Positions 51,823-59,918 of a DNA stretch of 64,000 nucleotides are shown here, piece by piece (positions within the stretch are counted from its first letter, which is position 1; each line of letters begins with the position of its first letter). The stretch spans positions 4,716,001-4,780,000 of the forward strand of contig NZ_OZ038525.1 in NCBI RefSeq assembly GCF_964036645.1. The letters run 5' to 3'. Source of the stretch: Tenacibaculum sp. 190524A02b (lineage in GTDB: Bacteria > Bacteroidota > Bacteroidia > Flavobacteriales > Flavobacteriaceae). The notes below the pieces were generated by a model. That model did no database searches. It was not told the origin of the DNA and worked only from the letters and a program-made list of their open reading frames with translations. The position numbers were made by a program, and so were the translations under genes.

Positions 51823-53391
51823 ATGAATCGAGACGCCATAAACATAGCATTACATCGCAATTTAAAAAAAGGTACTAAATACGATAAGTTAGTGCCTAAA
51901 AGCGATTGTAGTAGTGTATTTCTTGCTAATGGAGATACTGAGGTGGCGATTAATAAAATGGCAGTTTGGGCAAAACGATACCAGCACCATACCCAAAAAC
52001 TTACCGAAAAGGAATTTGCCAGCTATTCATTAGCTGAATTATGCAAAGAAATACATTCTTTTACCTATAATCACCTACAATATAAAATAGACGGTTATAA
52101 CCAGCTTTTAAGAAGTCCAGCCTGTGCTTGGAAAACTAGAGCGGAAGGTTTAGACTGTAAAAGCTATTCAATATTTGCCAGTACTATTTTATTAAATAGA
52201 GGTATAAAACATTATTTCCGTAGAGTTATAGTTTCTAAAGGTGAAAGTTATAGCCATGTGTATGTAATAGTACCTTTAGATCAAGAAACAGGCAACCTCG
52301 ATAAAGGGTATTATGTCATTGACGGCACAATTAACACATTAGAAGAACAACCAATATATAAGGCTGATGATGTGTATATGTTACCAACGAAAAACACAGG
52401 GTTAAATGGAGCTTTTACAAAGCATTTAGCAAGTGGTTTTGGTAAGCTTGTAAGTGCTGGTGTAGATAGTTTACTAGAAGAGTTAAATTCTTGTTCAGGT
52501 AGCCGCTATGATATTGGTAAAGTCTCTTTTCATTTAAGGGAAGATTTACAAAAAGTATTACAGAACAAAATTTCTTTACTGGATGAGGCTATTGAGGCTG
52601 GAAATAATGCGAGAATTGAAAACATTTTTAACGAGGTATTAAAAGAAGTAGATTTAGGGTTTCATCATTTAGAAAATGAGGTAGCTTATAGTACCTATGA
52701 TGATTGCGAAATAGATGTTCTAACACAAGTACTACCTTTTGCAAGGAATTTAAGAGGTTACTTCGATACATATTTGCAAAATTTTATCAATACTCAAGAA
52801 CGTTTCAAGGTTAATATTACCACTGAAAACGCTATGACCTCAGAACGTACTTATTATTTTGTAGTAGGAGCAGCTGACAACCCAGTTTTAGGAGAATACC
52901 GCCAAATAAAAATAAAATCAGATCCAGCGAAATATGGAGTAATCCCAGTTGTACCATTTGGAGAGGATACAGGTCTTTGGTTAGATGAAGTTGCAAGGCA
53001 TTTATCATGGACTTATGCAGATGGAAGAGAGAAAGAATACAAGCAAAAAGCTGAGCCTATATTAGTACACATTGAAGCGTTAAGGCAAAAAGTTTTCTTA
53101 GGAGGTGAAATGCTTTATTATTATGAAAAACCTTTCCACAGAAATCTTTTAGAATTATACAAAAAATACGATACAAACTATAATGAGTTAGTAAAAAAAG
53201 AGTATAAAAACCTTTATCTAGCCAACGAAGCAGCAATCAAATCATATAAGGAAAAGTTACAAGCTGAAATAACAGAAAATAAAGCAGCTTATAAACGAAA
53301 AGAAATGAAAAAGCATATCGGCTATGGTGTAGCAGCTTTAGCCGTGATTTATCTAATTTATATAAATAAAAAGAGCTATGACAATACGTGA
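51823..53391 (+). CDS. Transglutaminase-like cysteine-protease-fold protein with C-terminal membrane helix
   Basis: This 522-residue protein has a transglutaminase-like catalytic core: Cys112 in EGLDCKSYS, His145 in YSHVYVIV and Asp167 in VIDGTI, the proper C-H-D spacing. Residues approx. 225-440 are helical. The last 30 residues form KKHIGYGVAALAVIYLIYINKK, a single C-terminal TM helix with basic tail. In a phage setting such proteins could crosslink or cut virion or host envelope proteins. Membrane anchoring links it to the other tail-anchored proteins of this module. Confidence 0.8.
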   Translation: MNRDAINIALHRNLKKGTKYDKLVPKSDCSSVFLANGDTEVAINKMAVWAKRYQHHTQKLTEKEFASYSLAELCKEIHSFTYNHLQYKIDGYNQLLRSPACAWKTRAEGLDCKSYSIFASTILLNRGIKHYFRRVIVSKGESYSHVYVIVPLDQETGNLDKGYYVIDGTINTLEEQPIYKADDVYMLPTKNTGLNGAFTKHLASGFGKLVSAGVDSLLEELNSCSGSRYDIGKVSFHLREDLQKVLQNKISLLDEAIEAGNNARIENIFNEVLKEVDLGFHHLENEVAYSTYDDCEIDVLTQVLPFARNLRGYFDTYLQNFINTQERFKVNITTENAMTSERTYYFVVGAADNPVLGEYRQIKIKSDPAKYGVIPVVPFGEDTGLWLDEVARHLSWTYADGREKEYKQKAEPILVHIEALRQKVFLGGEMLYYYEKPFHRNLLELYKKYDTNYNELVKKEYKNLYLANEAAIKSYKEKLQAEITENKAAYKRKEMKKHIGYGVAALAVIYLIYINKKSYDNT

Positions 53392-54073
53392 TTTTAAAAA
53401 AACACAAGCTAAAGGCTTAGGTTTTTTCGATAACCTATGTCCTTCACGAGGAATTGCAAGAAATTTAGTACAACAGGCTAGAAATATTTTAGAGCAAAAA
53501 GCTGAATATGAAAGGAAGTATGAAGAATTAAAAAAAGGAAAACAAGCTGGAGAATGGGCAGACGTAAAAGCAACAATTAAAAAGCTAGAGGATGAAATAG
53601 AAAAAGAAACCTTGCTTTTAAATAAAGAAAAAGGGATTGCAGATGCTATTGGTATTGGTTTAGGCGCTTGGTGTAATGAAGCTGTTTCTTTAAGACAACG
53701 AGCAGAAAGGCTGTTAGCAATGTCAAATGAAGCTTTAGGAAAAATAAGAGGCTCATATGAAACACTGGAAAAACAACAAACTGAAGGAATTAAAATAGGT
53801 CATGAAAAAATTATCAAATTAAAGAAGGATTTAGAAAGCGTAAGGCAACAAATTGCTCTATACAAGAAAAAAATAGCTGATTATAAGGCTAAAAGAGATA
53901 ATAAAGCAAAAAGCCAAAGCCAATCAGATAAAGCAGCAGCTACCAATGGTAAACTAAAAGAAAATACACCAATGATAATAGGAGCTGTTGCAGTAGGAGC
54001 TTTGTTATTATATATGATTAAAAACAAACCTAAAAAAACAAAAGTAACAACGCCACAAAAGGTAGTGGCATAA
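53378..54073 (+). CDS. Coiled-coil protein with C-terminal membrane helix
   Basis: This 231-residue protein overlaps the previous gene by 14 bp. Long Lys/Glu coiled coils (approx. 35-75 and 125-180) are followed by a TM segment MIIGAVAVGALLLYMIKNK and a basic tail. Predicted tail-anchored with a soluble helical domain. Unknown function; likely virion or assembly protein. Confidence 0.7.
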   Translation: MTIRDFKKTQAKGLGFFDNLCPSRGIARNLVQQARNILEQKAEYERKYEELKKGKQAGEWADVKATIKKLEDEIEKETLLLNKEKGIADAIGIGLGAWCNEAVSLRQRAERLLAMSNEALGKIRGSYETLEKQQTEGIKIGHEKIIKLKKDLESVRQQIALYKKKIADYKAKRDNKAKSQSQSDKAAATNGKLKENTPMIIGAVAVGALLLYMIKNKPKKTKVTTPQKVVA

Positions 54074-54086
54074 AATTCATAAAGCT

Positions 54087-54587
54087 ATGATGAGTATAGT
54101 AAAAAAAGAAATAATGCTAAATCCTACGGGAGGTTTTAAGCCTTCTGACGGAGGAAAAGAAACAAGTTGCGGTTGTGGTTGTGGTTGTGGTTGTGGTTGT
54201 GGTGGATTGCATGGAGATATGCAACAAAAACAAGGAGGTTCTTTTTGGTCAGGGTTAACGCTAAAAGGAATTTTGGAAATGGCAGGAACTACCTATTCCC
54301 AAATTGTACAGGCAAAAAATGGAAATCCTGTATATGTACAAAACCCTCAAACAGGACAAACGCAAGATATAGGCCCCGTTTTAGTTTCAAAAATTGAGCA
54401 ACAAGCAAAATTGCAACAAACAAGCATGGATAACATGATGAAGATGATGCAAATGCAGATGATGCAACAACAACAGAATAACAATAATAAACCACAACAA
54501 AGTAATATGAAATATGTGCTTATAGGTGGAGGTGTACTGGCTTTAGTAGCAGTAATGTATTTAATGAACAACAATAAAAAACAATAA
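54087..54587 (+). CDS. Cys-Gly-repeat protein with C-terminal membrane helix
   Basis: This 166-residue protein contains six Cys-Gly pairs in a row near residue 30, encoded by a GGTTGT tandem repeat (54168-54204). Then come a Met/Gln-rich stretch (approx. 110-135) and a C-terminal TM helix VLIGGGVLALVAVMYLM followed by NNNKKQ. It should be tail-anchored. The repeat length may vary in-frame. Confidence 0.7.
   Translation: MMSIVKKEIMLNPTGGFKPSDGGKETSCGCGCGCGCGCGGLHGDMQQKQGGSFWSGLTLKGILEMAGTTYSQIVQAKNGNPVYVQNPQTGQTQDIGPVLVSKIEQQAKLQQTSMDNMMKMMQMQMMQQQQNNNNKPQQSNMKYVLIGGGVLALVAVMYLMNNNKKQ
54168..54204 (+). repeat. In-frame GGTTGT hexamer repeat encoding Cys-Gly
   Basis: The hexamer occurs about five to six times. 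In-frame slippage would change the number of Cys-Gly pairs without breaking the frame. Confidence 0.85.
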
Positions 54588-54591
54588 AAAA

Positions 54592-54981
54592 ATGAGCAAC
54601 AAAAAGAAAGGTTTTGAAGAAACTGTAATTTCATTAGGCGCGATGACCGCAGGAGCAATGGGGTCGCGTTTAATTTATGAGAAAATGCCGTTTGTAAAAA
54701 ATGGTAAGATGAAAAGAGGAATTTTAATCGCTACAGGATTAATTGGTGCAGCATATTTAGACAGAAGTAGCACAATTAACAAGGTAGGTCAAGACGCTTT
54801 AATAAGTATAGCCGCTACGCAAACAGGACACTTATTAAAAGATTTCTTAGAAGATCGCTGGAAGGACAATCCAACTTTATTGCCTATGCTAGGAAATCCT
54901 TTATGGGATGAACCAATAGTAGAACCATACTACGAGGAAGAAATTGAAACTGTACCAAGTATTGCAAGTTTCCAAATGTAA
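54592..54981 (+). CDS. Small membrane protein, 129 residues
   Basis: Hydrophobic segments GAMTAGAMGSRLIY and GILIATGLIGAAYL lie in the N-terminal half, and an acidic C-terminal tail (EEEIETVPSIASF) follows. It is next to the candidate capsid gene. Unknown function, plausible virion membrane component. Confidence 0.65.
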   Translation: MSNKKKGFEETVISLGAMTAGAMGSRLIYEKMPFVKNGKMKRGILIATGLIGAAYLDRSSTINKVGQDALISIAATQTGHLLKDFLEDRWKDNPTLLPMLGNPLWDEPIVEPYYEEEIETVPSIASFQM

Positions 54982-55024
54982 ACAAGTAAAAAACAATTAA
55001 AGTAACATATTAAAAAAAGTAAGA

Positions 55025-55603
55025 ATGAATCATTATATCAATCAAGAGGAATATTTAAGAGCAGCAACTTATTTTGAGGCAAAAAATGAAGGAGGTAAGT
55101 ATTGGAATATCCAAGATGTAAAACCAATGCCAAGTGAATTATATGTAAATAAAGAAGTGGGAACTTCAGGAGTAGTTAATCTTTTAGTGGGAAGTACAGT
55201 TTCTGAACGTGGGGTTACCAACTTTGATGGTAACCGTTTAACTGAAGGTAGAGCATTTGCAGCCAACGCTATTTCAGTAGCTGCTGGTGTTGCAGATAAG
55301 AATACCCCAGTACATGCAGTTGATTACTCATTTGATAATGTGCCAGCTTCTTTACGTTTTGCAACACTTGTGGTAAAGCAAAAGAATGAAGCGATTATAA
55401 AATTACCAATTAATTCAATTTTAAATGGTAGAGAAGATTTTAGTAATTATAGAAACTTAGAAGCCTTTGCATTTATTGAACCAAATTCTATCACGGAAAT
55501 TGACATCGAATATCCAGTAGGATCGAAAATTGATTTAGCTGATGGAAAAGCACTTTTTGTGTCAGTGTTCATTAAAGGTTTTGAATCTTACCAAAAGAGA
55601 TAA
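55025..55603 (+). CDS. Candidate major capsid protein
   Basis: This 192-residue, beta-rich protein has no signal and no TM. Strand-like segments include NLLVGSTVSERGV, YSFDNVPASLRFATLVVKQKNEA, SNYRNLEAFAFIEP and KALFVSVFIKGFES. Size and beta pattern would fit a single jelly-roll-type subunit, but I cannot prove a fold. It is followed within 25 bp by a perfect 13-bp hairpin, and it sits in the middle of the putative virion module. Could be any abundant structural protein. Confidence 0.5.
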   Translation: MNHYINQEEYLRAATYFEAKNEGGKYWNIQDVKPMPSELYVNKEVGTSGVVNLLVGSTVSERGVTNFDGNRLTEGRAFAANAISVAAGVADKNTPVHAVDYSFDNVPASLRFATLVVKQKNEAIIKLPINSILNGREDFSNYRNLEAFAFIEPNSITEIDIEYPVGSKIDLADGKALFVSVFIKGFESYQKR

Positions 55604-55624
55604 GCAACATTTTTTAGTAAACAA

Positions 55625-55658
55625 AAACTTTGCGCAAACATAGCATTGCGCAAAGTTT
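55625..55658 (+). terminator. Perfect 13-bp hairpin after the candidate capsid gene
   Basis: aaactttgcgcaa (55625-55637) pairs fully with ttgcgcaaagttt (55646-55658), with an 8-nt loop. T-rich bases are few, so it may be an attenuator or mRNA-stabilising structure. Confidence 0.75.
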
Positions 55659-55674
55659 CTTAAAAGTATAATTA

Positions 55675-56133
55675 ATGAAGTTAGCATATAAAAGAGTTAA
55701 AGTAAATTTTGACCTAGTTAAAGGCGGTCAGGTTAAAAATCCACTAGAAAATGAAATAAATGATACGTTGCCAGCTGGCGATGTAAAAGGCGTTTATTTT
55801 ATTTCTTACAGAAATACAAATGCACCAATAGCTCCACCACCATCAGGAGGAGAAGGAAACAACCCGCAATTTTCTAAACAAAGTTTTGCAACTGGTTTTT
55901 CTCCGTATTCTCATACGGATATCTTTTTGAATGATTCCCAAAGTCGACCATTAACAGAGCCAACTGATATTCAAGATTTTTACCATAAACAAGGAGGATA
56001 TCTAAAAGGATATAAAGAATTAGATTTTAAATCTAACAATGAACAAATAAATATTAGATGGCAAACCCATGCAGGACAACCAATTTGCGGTGAATTTATC
56101 TTTGTAATTGAGCAATCTAATTGTGAGTGTTAA
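55675..56133 (+). CDS. Hypothetical beta-rich protein, 152 residues
   Basis: Beta-rich with a Pro/Gly linker (APPPSGGEGN) and a DIQDFYHKQGGYLKG segment, ending NCEC. It follows the capsid candidate. A minor capsid or spike protein is a guess from position. Confidence 0.6.
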   Translation: MKLAYKRVKVNFDLVKGGQVKNPLENEINDTLPAGDVKGVYFISYRNTNAPIAPPPSGGEGNNPQFSKQSFATGFSPYSHTDIFLNDSQSRPLTEPTDIQDFYHKQGGYLKGYKELDFKSNNEQINIRWQTHAGQPICGEFIFVIEQSNCEC

Positions 56134-56423
56134 TGGCTATTTACGGTACAAAAACATATCAAAAAGACTTTGAAATAAACTTCAAAGAGATAAATAAAAA
56201 CTGTAAAGGTATCTATGAAATACAGGTATTTGTAACTGAGCAAAGTATGCCTTTGATTGTTAAGGATGGCACTAACCAAGTTATTAAACACAAACACAAT
56301 CCTTTTGTAATAAGCTCTCCAGTGCCTATTGAAGAAGGTGCAATAAGATTTGAATTTCAAGAAACACACAATGTTATTTCAGACAGTATTAAAAAAGCTA
56401 TTGTAAGAATCATATATAAATAA
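56133..56423 (+). CDS. Hypothetical beta-rich protein, about 96 residues
   Basis: The ATG at 56133 overlaps the previous stop (TAATG), so the start is likely here rather than at the GTG 6 bp upstream. Several beta strands (YEIQVFVTEQSMPLIV, NPFVISSPVPI). Unknown function in the structural module. Confidence 0.6.
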   Translation: MAIYGTKTYQKDFEINFKEINKNCKGIYEIQVFVTEQSMPLIVKDGTNQVIKHKHNPFVISSPVPIEEGAIRFEFQETHNVISDSIKKAIVRIIYK

Positions 56424-57259
56424 TGAATCAAGAGTTAGTCAAAATATTAAAAGATCATTTAAGCACTCCTAATCATGTTTTAAAAGTTATTTCTGCTACA
56501 GGAGAAAAGCTTGGTAAAAAAGGTGCTAAAAGGCGAAAATATGCACTAACACTATCAGAGATAGAGGTAAAATACACTTCGTTTGAAAACTTTATAGAGT
56601 CATTACCTGCAAAAGGTTTTAAAAAGGATGTTGTTTTTGTAATTCAAAAAGTTTATGGAGATGCACAAAAAGAAACATATCACCGTGTTAAAGAATACAA
56701 AATAGATTTAGAAATGGAAACAACATCAATACCAGTAACACATAGCCAACAAATCCCTGTAAATAATCAACCAGTAAATCAATTTCCTAGTTTTCTTTCA
56801 GGTATGGGCATGCCTGATTATTTAGGTAAGATGATTGAAGCTGGAAGAGCTGGGGATTATAAAGACAAAGCAGAGCAGCTATCTGAGCAATTAAAAGATA
56901 TTCGTTCCGAAAATAGAACACTTCGGGAAGAAAATAGTTCTTTAAAAATAAAATTAGAAACTGCAAATGAACGTAAGGAACTTGCTATTGAAAAAGAAAA
57001 ATTAAATCAAAAAGGTTTTTTGGATAGCAAAGCGTTTGAATCGTTAGCGGGCATGCTACCACAGGTAATGCAGGCTATGAATAGTAATGCAAATGCTGGA
57101 GCTTTGGGAAATCCGTCTTTATCGCCAATTCAAAATAAATTTTTTGAAATGGTGACCCAAGAAACAGACCAAGAAAAATTAGGATTCCTGTTTTATTTAT
57201 TCCAGAATTGGAATGAAGAATTAAAATCAAAAATTGAAGTAATAATAAAAAATGAATAA
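56423..57259 (+). CDS. Coiled-coil scaffolding-like protein, 278 residues
   Basis: It starts at the last base of the previous stop codon. It has an N-terminal globular part (approx. 1-95), a Pro/Gln-rich linker (approx. 100-125) and a long coiled coil (approx. 150-200), then FFEMVTQETDQEKLGFL near the end. This layout fits a scaffold or assembly factor. Confidence 0.65.
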   Translation: MNQELVKILKDHLSTPNHVLKVISATGEKLGKKGAKRRKYALTLSEIEVKYTSFENFIESLPAKGFKKDVVFVIQKVYGDAQKETYHRVKEYKIDLEMETTSIPVTHSQQIPVNNQPVNQFPSFLSGMGMPDYLGKMIEAGRAGDYKDKAEQLSEQLKDIRSENRTLREENSSLKIKLETANERKELAIEKEKLNQKGFLDSKAFESLAGMLPQVMQAMNSNANAGALGNPSLSPIQNKFFEMVTQETDQEKLGFLFYLFQNWNEELKSKIEVIIKNE

Positions 57260-57398
57260 AGCACAAGCGTTAGAGAAACTAGCAAAACTAGATGAGGAAG
57301 TAGTTGTAAGGTTAGCTGAATTAAGCGATAACCCTAAGGCTTTAAACTACTTCAAAAGTAATATTATGTTTGCGCTAGTGAAAGGGTTTTTAAAGTAA
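57252..57398 (+). CDS. Small helical protein, 48 residues
   Basis: The ATG overlaps the previous gene by 8 bp. Sequence MNKAQALEKLAKLDEEVV to FALVKGFLK is amphipathic and lacks Cys. The overlap supports coupled translation. Unknown function. Confidence 0.65.
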   Translation: MNKAQALEKLAKLDEEVVVRLAELSDNPKALNYFKSNIMFALVKGFLK

Positions 57399-57409
57399 TT
57401 AAACAAACT

Positions 57410-58000
57410 ATGAAAAAGAAAATACAGTCGAAAGTTGGGAAGATTGCTAATAAGGAAAAGGCAAAAAAAGCTATAAAAAATACAGGTAGCTTTATAGAAA
57501 AAAACCAAAAGCCTTTACTTTATGTAGGTGCAGCGCTTTTGGTTGGTTACCTTGGGTATAAGGTTTATAGAGGTATAAAAAAAGGTTCTGAAATAATAGG
57601 AGACGTTTTAGAGAACCCTGAAGATGATTTTATAAAACCTAAAATAAAAATAACAGCAAGTAACTTAACAATTACTCCTCAGCAAGCCTCAATATTTTCA
57701 AAGTCGCTTCAGGACGCTTTTAATAAAAAGAGTGTTATCGGATTACCAGCAACAGACGAGCAAAAAATAAGCAACGTTTTTGATAAGTTAAAAACTGGAG
57801 ATGATTTTAAACTGGTTTATGAAGCTTTTGGATATAAAAAATATTTTTCAGGAGGAACACCAACTCTGTATATAGATAAAAAAATAGCCAGTGCTTATGA
57901 CTTGGTCTATTGGCTTGATCAAGAGATTGATTCTTTTTGGGATAAAGAATTACATGCAAAAGTGAAAAAAAGATTACAAAGCGCTGGCTTTGATTTTTAA
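57410..58000 (+). CDS. Membrane-anchored protein with one N-terminal-proximal TM helix
   Basis: This 196-residue protein has a basic start, then PLLYVGAALLVGYLGYKVYRGIKKG as a TM helix near residue 35-60, and a soluble C-terminal domain (ITASNLTITPQQASIFSK, then YDLVYWLDQEIDSFW). Likely oriented with the globular domain away from the cytoplasm or into the virion. Unknown family. Confidence 0.7.
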   Translation: MKKKIQSKVGKIANKEKAKKAIKNTGSFIEKNQKPLLYVGAALLVGYLGYKVYRGIKKGSEIIGDVLENPEDDFIKPKIKITASNLTITPQQASIFSKSLQDAFNKKSVIGLPATDEQKISNVFDKLKTGDDFKLVYEAFGYKKYFSGGTPTLYIDKKIASAYDLVYWLDQEIDSFWDKELHAKVKKRLQSAGFDF

Positions 58001-58028
58001 ACAATAAGAAAAAGTAAAAATAAAATTT

Positions 58029-58529
58029 ATGGAATCAAGTTTGCCAATTCATGGGCTCGCATGCCCAAAAACAAAAATTCAAACCTATAACACAGGTATA
58101 TCAACTAATCAAAAAAAATGCGGTTGCAAAATGAAAATAAAACCATTACCAGCAAAAGAAGTTACAGGAACTGTTATAGATAATCAAACTAACAAGCCAT
58201 TTCCAGCAGGATTAGTAAACGTTTACAACACTGTAACTGGAAAAGGAACTACAGCACAGGCGGATGGATCGTTTACTTTGTCAGCTTCTCCAAATGACAC
58301 TATTAAAATATCTTTTGTTGGCTATGGAACAGCCACTTTAACAGGTAATCAACTACCAGCAAAAGTAACGTTAAAACAGCAGGCTGAAGTGTTGCCCGAA
58401 GTTGTTATAACTGCTAATAAGCCAAAAAAGGAGAATTGGAAATGGTGGGTAGCTGGTGGAGTAGCTTTATTGCTGTTACTTTCAGCAAAAGAGGATAAAG
58501 AAAGTAAAAAAGAAACTCCAAAAGCTTAG
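58029..58529 (+). CDS. Carboxypeptidase-regulatory-like domain protein with C-terminal membrane helix
   Basis: Residues approx. 40-115 form a CarboxypepD_reg-like beta sandwich (VTGTVIDNQTNKPFPAGLVNVYNT, DGSFTLSAS, DTIKISFVGYGT), the same fold as the N-domain of SusC proteins. A CPKTK...KKCGCKMK N-terminal patch holds Cys. Then KENWKWWVAGGVALLLLLSA forms the TM and a charged tail follows. It may be a virion spike or adhesin-like part that uses a host-like fold. Confidence 0.75.
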   Translation: MESSLPIHGLACPKTKIQTYNTGISTNQKKCGCKMKIKPLPAKEVTGTVIDNQTNKPFPAGLVNVYNTVTGKGTTAQADGSFTLSASPNDTIKISFVGYGTATLTGNQLPAKVTLKQQAEVLPEVVITANKPKKENWKWWVAGGVALLLLLSAKEDKESKKETPKA

Positions 58530-58532
58530 TAG

Positions 58533-58934
58533 ATGAAGGTGTTTATTAAGGAGAATTGGAAAGGAATTTTAAATCTGATAATTGTACCTGTTATTTCGTT
58601 TGTATTTGGTTTACAAATGAGGCAAATAAAGCTAAAACAGGCAGAGACAGAGGTTCAACAATCAAGTTATAATGCAGAGTATCAAAAAATAAATAATTTC
58701 TCCAAAGTTTTAGAAATCAATGGGGAAATGATAGAGCAAATCAAGTCTGATTTTGCCGATCGAACATTGTTTTTAAATACTAGAATTAAAGAAGTTGAAG
58801 AAAACAATGTATTGTTAAAAAACTTGGTGCAAAAACAAAAGCAAATAATTGCAGAGCATCAAGAAATAATAGAGAAACAAGAAAAAGTAATTAAAAAATA
58901 CCGTAGGAAATACGGGAGTATAAAAAATGGCTAA
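58533..58934 (+). CDS. Rz-like i-spanin candidate
   Basis: This 133-residue protein has an N-terminal TM helix (GILNLIIVPVISFVFGLQ) and a long periplasmic-type coiled coil (approx. 35-125, EENNVLLKNLVQKQKQIIAEHQ). It overlaps the lipoprotein gene by 8 bp, like Rz/Rz1. Function as a spanin is inferred from layout and position near the lysozyme. Confidence 0.6.
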   Translation: MKVFIKENWKGILNLIIVPVISFVFGLQMRQIKLKQAETEVQQSSYNAEYQKINNFSKVLEINGEMIEQIKSDFADRTLFLNTRIKEVEENNVLLKNLVQKQKQIIAEHQEIIEKQEKVIKKYRRKYGSIKNG

Positions 58935-59415
58935 ATATATTTTACTATTTTTTTTAGTGCTATTGGGTTCGTGTACCACAAATCGAACCTTTTTAAGCAC
59001 TTCTGAAAAGCAAAAAGAGATACACCAATCTAGCAGTGATAGTGTAAATCTTACAAAAATTAATCAAGAAATAAACGATTTAATTTCTTTACCTGTTAAG
59101 GCAAATAACAAACAGGTGGATAGTTTACTGCTAACTTTTTTTTCAGGTTTTCATACTTATAAAAATTCAGGAAAAAACAAATACGCTATAAAATACAACG
59201 AGCAAAAAAGAGCGTTTGAGTTTAAAGCGAGAATAGGAAAAACCGAAACCCAAATTATAACAAAAACTGACACAGTAATACGTGTAAAAGATAGAGTAGT
59301 TACCAAAATTAAGGAAGTAGTTAAAGTAAAAAAACGTATTCCTTTGTGGATTTTTATAGTATGGTTAATCAGCTTTGTAGGTGTTTATCTGTTAGTTAAG
59401 TTTAAAATCCTTTAA
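58927..59415 (+). CDS. u-spanin-like or o-spanin-like lipoprotein with C-terminal TM
   Basis: This 162-residue protein has a lipobox (VLLGSCTTNR) at the N-terminus and a C-terminal TM helix (IPLWIFIVWLISFVGVYLLV). A lipoprotein N-terminus plus a C-terminal membrane helix is the topology of unimolecular spanins. The middle region has RVKDRVVTKIKEVVKVKKR. It overlaps the Rz-like gene, so it may be an o-spanin in a two-part system instead. Both options place it in host envelope disruption. Confidence 0.65.
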   Translation: MAKYILLFFLVLLGSCTTNRTFLSTSEKQKEIHQSSSDSVNLTKINQEINDLISLPVKANNKQVDSLLLTFFSGFHTYKNSGKNKYAIKYNEQKRAFEFKARIGKTETQIITKTDTVIRVKDRVVTKIKEVVKVKKRIPLWIFIVWLISFVGVYLLVKFKIL

Positions 59416-59418
59416 ACT

Positions 59419-59907
59419 ATGAAAAGAGCGTTAATATTTTTAGCCTTGGGAGTAGGTGCATTTGCATTGACTTCATTTGCTAAGAAGAAAAAAGAATCAT
59501 TTGAACACATAATTGAAAAGCTAGAATTTCAGTTAAAAAGTATCAAAAACTTTGATGTGTCACTACAAAGACTTCGCCTTGATTTAGATGTAATTGCGGT
59601 AAACCCTACTAAAGAAGATTTGTATGTAAATACTGGAGTTGTTAAAGCAAAAGTAATACGTGTTTACCAAAAGAAAAACGATAAACTCTTAGGAATTTCA
59701 AATTTAGATACCAATGAAATTAATATACCAGGAGGGGGCTTTTACGCTCTACCTACTGCTGCGGTGGAGATTCCTTTATTGACTGGAGGACAAATGGTAT
59801 TAAATCATTTATTAGGTAACAAAGACATTACCAAAGACTTTGTTAAAGAGCTTCGATTTGAATTAGATATTGAAGCATTAGGAAATAAAAAAACAATCAA
59901 ATTTTAA
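59419..59907 (+). CDS. LEA14/WHy-like beta-sandwich protein with N-terminal TM
   Basis: This 162-residue protein has an N-terminal hydrophobic segment (ALIFLALGVGAFALTSFA) followed by KKKK, then a beta sandwich (LDLDVIAVNPTKEDLYVNTGVVKAK, GISNLDTNEINIPGGG) that resembles the LEA14/WHy type. Unknown role; it stands directly before the lysozyme. Confidence 0.6.
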   Translation: MKRALIFLALGVGAFALTSFAKKKKESFEHIIEKLEFQLKSIKNFDVSLQRLRLDLDVIAVNPTKEDLYVNTGVVKAKVIRVYQKKNDKLLGISNLDTNEINIPGGGFYALPTAAVEIPLLTGGQMVLNHLLGNKDITKDFVKELRFELDIEALGNKKTIKF

Positions 59908-59918
59908 AAGAAAATAAA

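Noticed and set aside
54289..54658. Minus-strand Cys-rich ORFs opposite the Cys-Gly gene
   Set aside because: Their Cys content is an artefact of the Met/Gln-rich codons on the plus strand.
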